Shown one piece after another: positions 5,307-6,309 of a stretch of DNA of 6,309 nt (position 1 is its first letter; each line of letters begins with the position of its first letter). The notes beneath the pieces were generated by a model. The model searched no databases. It saw only the letters and a list, made by a program, of their open reading frames with translations, and was not told the DNA's origin. This DNA comes from Coxiellaceae bacterium (lineage in GTDB: Bacteria > Pseudomonadota > Gammaproteobacteria > UBA9339): the NCBI GenBank assembly GCA_003142435.1, contig PLMI01000079.1:529-6837 (forward strand), written 5' to 3'. Both the position numbers and the translations under genes were made by a program.

Positions 5307-6086
5307 TTAAGCAACGCTTACTATATCAAAAATAGCTGGTTCTTTATCTTGTGACTTGGCTGCTTCTTGGTTTTTTTCTGACGCAGCAAGTAGAGTTGGA
5401 ACTGCTGTTTTGGCTGCAGCTGGAATAGATCTTGTTGCAGCAAACATTGTATTTCTGTTAAGAGCAACAGACTCAGACTTCCACTTAGCTAAACGCTCTG
5501 CTGGAGTCATGGTGTCGCTTTTCGCAAACTCTCTTAAATCACCAAATGACATAGATTTCTTTAATGAAAAAAGTGTTGAGTGATTGCTAGTCGCGCTTAC
5601 TATTGGTCTTCCTGTTTCAAGCAAAGCGGCCAGAGATTGAGAGCTTTTCCTCGCTTCTGATTTTGCTTGCAGCAAATCTGCATCAACAACTTTTGCTAAA
5701 CTTGCAATGCGCTCGTCATTTATTTTGGTGATTCTATGAGCTTCCTCTTTTGGCTTATCAGCTACTACCCTAGAAGCTCTCACGAAACCTACTGGTGGTG
5801 GAGGAGGCGGTGGCGGAGCATCGGAAGCTACTTCAGTTTTTGCACTATCAGTTACTGTTGCTACTGCTGGCGCATTTTTTGCTGCCTCAATAGCCTCTTG
5901 CATTTTTGCTTCTTCAGCTTCTTGCGCAGCCATTTTTTCTTTTGCTAGATTACGTTCTTTTCCCTCAGCAGCTTTTTTATCTGCTTCGCGTTGTTCCCTT
6001 GATTTGAGTACCAGATCTTTCTCTAAGCGAGCTCTAAGCTGTGCAAAAGCTTCCGATCTTTTCGTTTCTGATTTTTCTTTTGACAT
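5307..6086 (-). CDS. Unknown polyproline, charged-helix protein; candidate secreted effector
   Basis: I do not recognise a family for this 259-residue protein. It has no signal peptide and no membrane segment. Residues 1-70 are almost wholly Lys/Glu/Ala/Arg/Gln and should form a long charged helix or coiled coil (RARLEKDLVLKSREQREADK at 18-37). Residues 71-90 are an Ala/Val/Thr linker, then come eight consecutive prolines (91-98) followed by VGF. Two further probable helices lie at 115-158 and 181-206, the latter with FGDLREFAKS and TPAERLAKWKSE. The Ala-rich tail ends in EKNQEAAKSQDKEPAIFDIV and SVA, combining acidic residues with a hydrophobic end. Such tails occur in Dot/Icm type IV effectors, and proline runs bind SH3, EVH1, WW or profilin-type host domains; both links are inference. 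The start ATG (6084-6086) has GAGA 7 nt upstream. The gene is single, convergent with glyS, with its own AT-rich upstream region. A structural or polar-localisation protein is an alternative. Confidence 0.8.
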   Translation of the reverse strand: MSKEKSETKRSEAFAQLRARLEKDLVLKSREQREADKKAAEGKERNLAKEKMAAQEAEEAKMQEAIEAAKNAPAVATVTDSAKTEVASDAPPPPPPPPVGFVRASRVVADKPKEEAHRITKINDERIASLAKVVDADLLQAKSEARKSSQSLAALLETGRPIVSATSNHSTLFSLKKSMSFGDLREFAKSDTMTPAERLAKWKSESVALNRNTMFAATRSIPAAAKTAVPTLLAASEKNQEAAKSQDKEPAIFDIVSVA

Positions 6087-6102
6087 AATAGTTTCTCTAA
6101 TT

Positions 6103-6120
6103 TTATTGTTATTGTTATTG
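6103..6120 (-). repeat. Three tandem TTATTG hexamers in the leader
   Basis: TTATTG occurs three times in a row without mismatch. On the coding strand this reads CAATAA three times and ends 16 nt upstream of the ATG at 6086, just before the weak ribosome site. Unstructured CA/A-rich leaders can help ribosome loading, which could compensate for the poor Shine-Dalgarno sequence; that role is inference. Copy number could vary between strains by slippage. Confidence 0.6.
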
Positions 6121-6121
6121 C

Positions 6122-6151
6122 GTTATGTGTTTTTAGATAGATGTACATAAC
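6122..6151. repeat. 7-bp inverted repeat GTTATGT / ACATAAC
   Basis: GTTATGT (6122-6128) and ACATAAC (6145-6151) are exactly complementary around a 16-nt spacer, 36-65 nt upstream of the minus-strand start. It could be a leader hairpin or a dyad binding site for a regulator. In DNA this AT-rich, short dyads arise by chance, so confidence is modest. Confidence 0.35.
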
Positions 6152-6221
6152 AGTTTAGTTTTTAGTTTTTCTTGGTAATTATTTTTTTAATTTATCCAAG
6201 AGAATCACATAGCTTCAGTTT

Positions 6222-6227
6222 AGTATA
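6222..6227 (-). promoter_or_regulatory. Possible -10 box for the minus-strand gene
   Basis: The coding strand reads TATACT, five of six matches to the sigma-70 -10 consensus. It would give a leader of about 125-130 nt that includes the inverted repeat and the CAATAA repeats. No good -35 hexamer is visible 16-18 nt upstream (the stretch is A-rich), and AT-rich DNA gives many false -10 boxes. Confidence 0.3.
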
Positions 6228-6297
6228 TGAATAATTGTTTTCGCTTTTTTTTCTAGAAACTAAGAATTTTTAAAAAACATGTAATAAAAAACTTTAG

Positions 6298-6303
6298 TAT
6301 AAT
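6298..6303 (+). promoter_or_regulatory. Possible rightward -10 box at the window edge
   Basis: TATAAT is a perfect -10 consensus reading rightward, which could serve a divergent gene beyond the window. No recognisable -35 box is found 16-18 nt upstream (AAACAT region). Confidence 0.22.
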
Positions 6304-6309
6304 CAAATA

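Larger units (their letters stand above)
6087..6309. other. Very AT-rich upstream region, no gene seen
   Basis: These 223 nt up to the window edge hold no credible reading frame on either strand. They are much richer in A and T than the genes and form the 5' region of the minus-strand gene. If the next gene runs rightward, it is a divergent control region. The pieces I can point to are listed separately: a hexamer repeat, an inverted repeat and two possible -10 boxes. Confidence 0.6.

Noticed and set aside
5736..5948. Plus-strand frame of 70 codons rich in Trp, Cys and Phe opposite the polyproline gene
   Set aside because: Its odd composition is the complement of the Pro/Lys/Glu codons of the minus-strand gene; no independent evidence supports it.
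6254..6280. Possible PmrA-type regulator site (TTTAA and CTTAG half-sites) upstream of the orphan gene
   Set aside because: The half-sites match the Legionella/Coxiella PmrA consensus only partly and the spacing is off by one; in such AT-rich DNA this is not evidence.

Overview
The window reads as chromosomal DNA of a low-GC gammaproteobacterium. The layout and protein features (a CpoB next to Pal, a Com1/DsbA-like periplasmic oxidoreductase, tetrameric-type GlyQ/GlyS, and an orphan Ala/Lys/Glu-rich protein with a polyproline run) fit an intracellular relative of Coxiella or Legionella. That placement is inference from protein style, not from a marker gene. I see no rRNA, tRNA, CRISPR array, transposase or phage gene.

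Positions 1-5226 are one co-directional plus-strand block. It holds the 3' end of pal (1-131), cpoB (135-1127), a thioredoxin-fold thiol:disulfide oxidoreductase (1184-1954), glyQ (1956-2861, GTG start) and glyS (3040-5226). The gaps are 3, 56, 1 and 178 nt, and no strong terminator lies inside the block. Pal and CpoB belong to the Tol-Pal envelope-constriction machinery. The DsbA-like protein would act on cysteines in the same periplasmic compartment. GlyQ and GlyS form the alpha2beta2 glycyl-tRNA synthetase. A perfect 17-bp stem at 5231-5270 closes the block and probably serves both strands.

The most unusual structure is the glyQ-glyS gap. A 20-bp segment carrying the glyQ stop and an ATG (2846-2865) recurs with one mismatch at the real glyS start (3028-3047). 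Between the copies lies a 118-bp imperfect palindrome with 35-nt arms (2885-2919 and 2968-3002, 32/35 complementary). The simplest reading is that the genes once overlapped by ATGA and a small palindromic element inserted at the junction, duplicating the target. The leftover first ATG opens a 17-codon reading frame ending inside the left arm of the palindrome.

The right end holds a minus-strand gene (5307-6086) for a 259-residue soluble protein with a charged helical N-terminus, eight consecutive prolines and an acidic/hydrophobic C-terminal tail. I do not recognise its family; a secreted host-interacting protein is a reasonable but unproven guess. Its very AT-rich upstream region (6087-6309) contains a triple TTATTG repeat, a small inverted repeat and possible -10 boxes.
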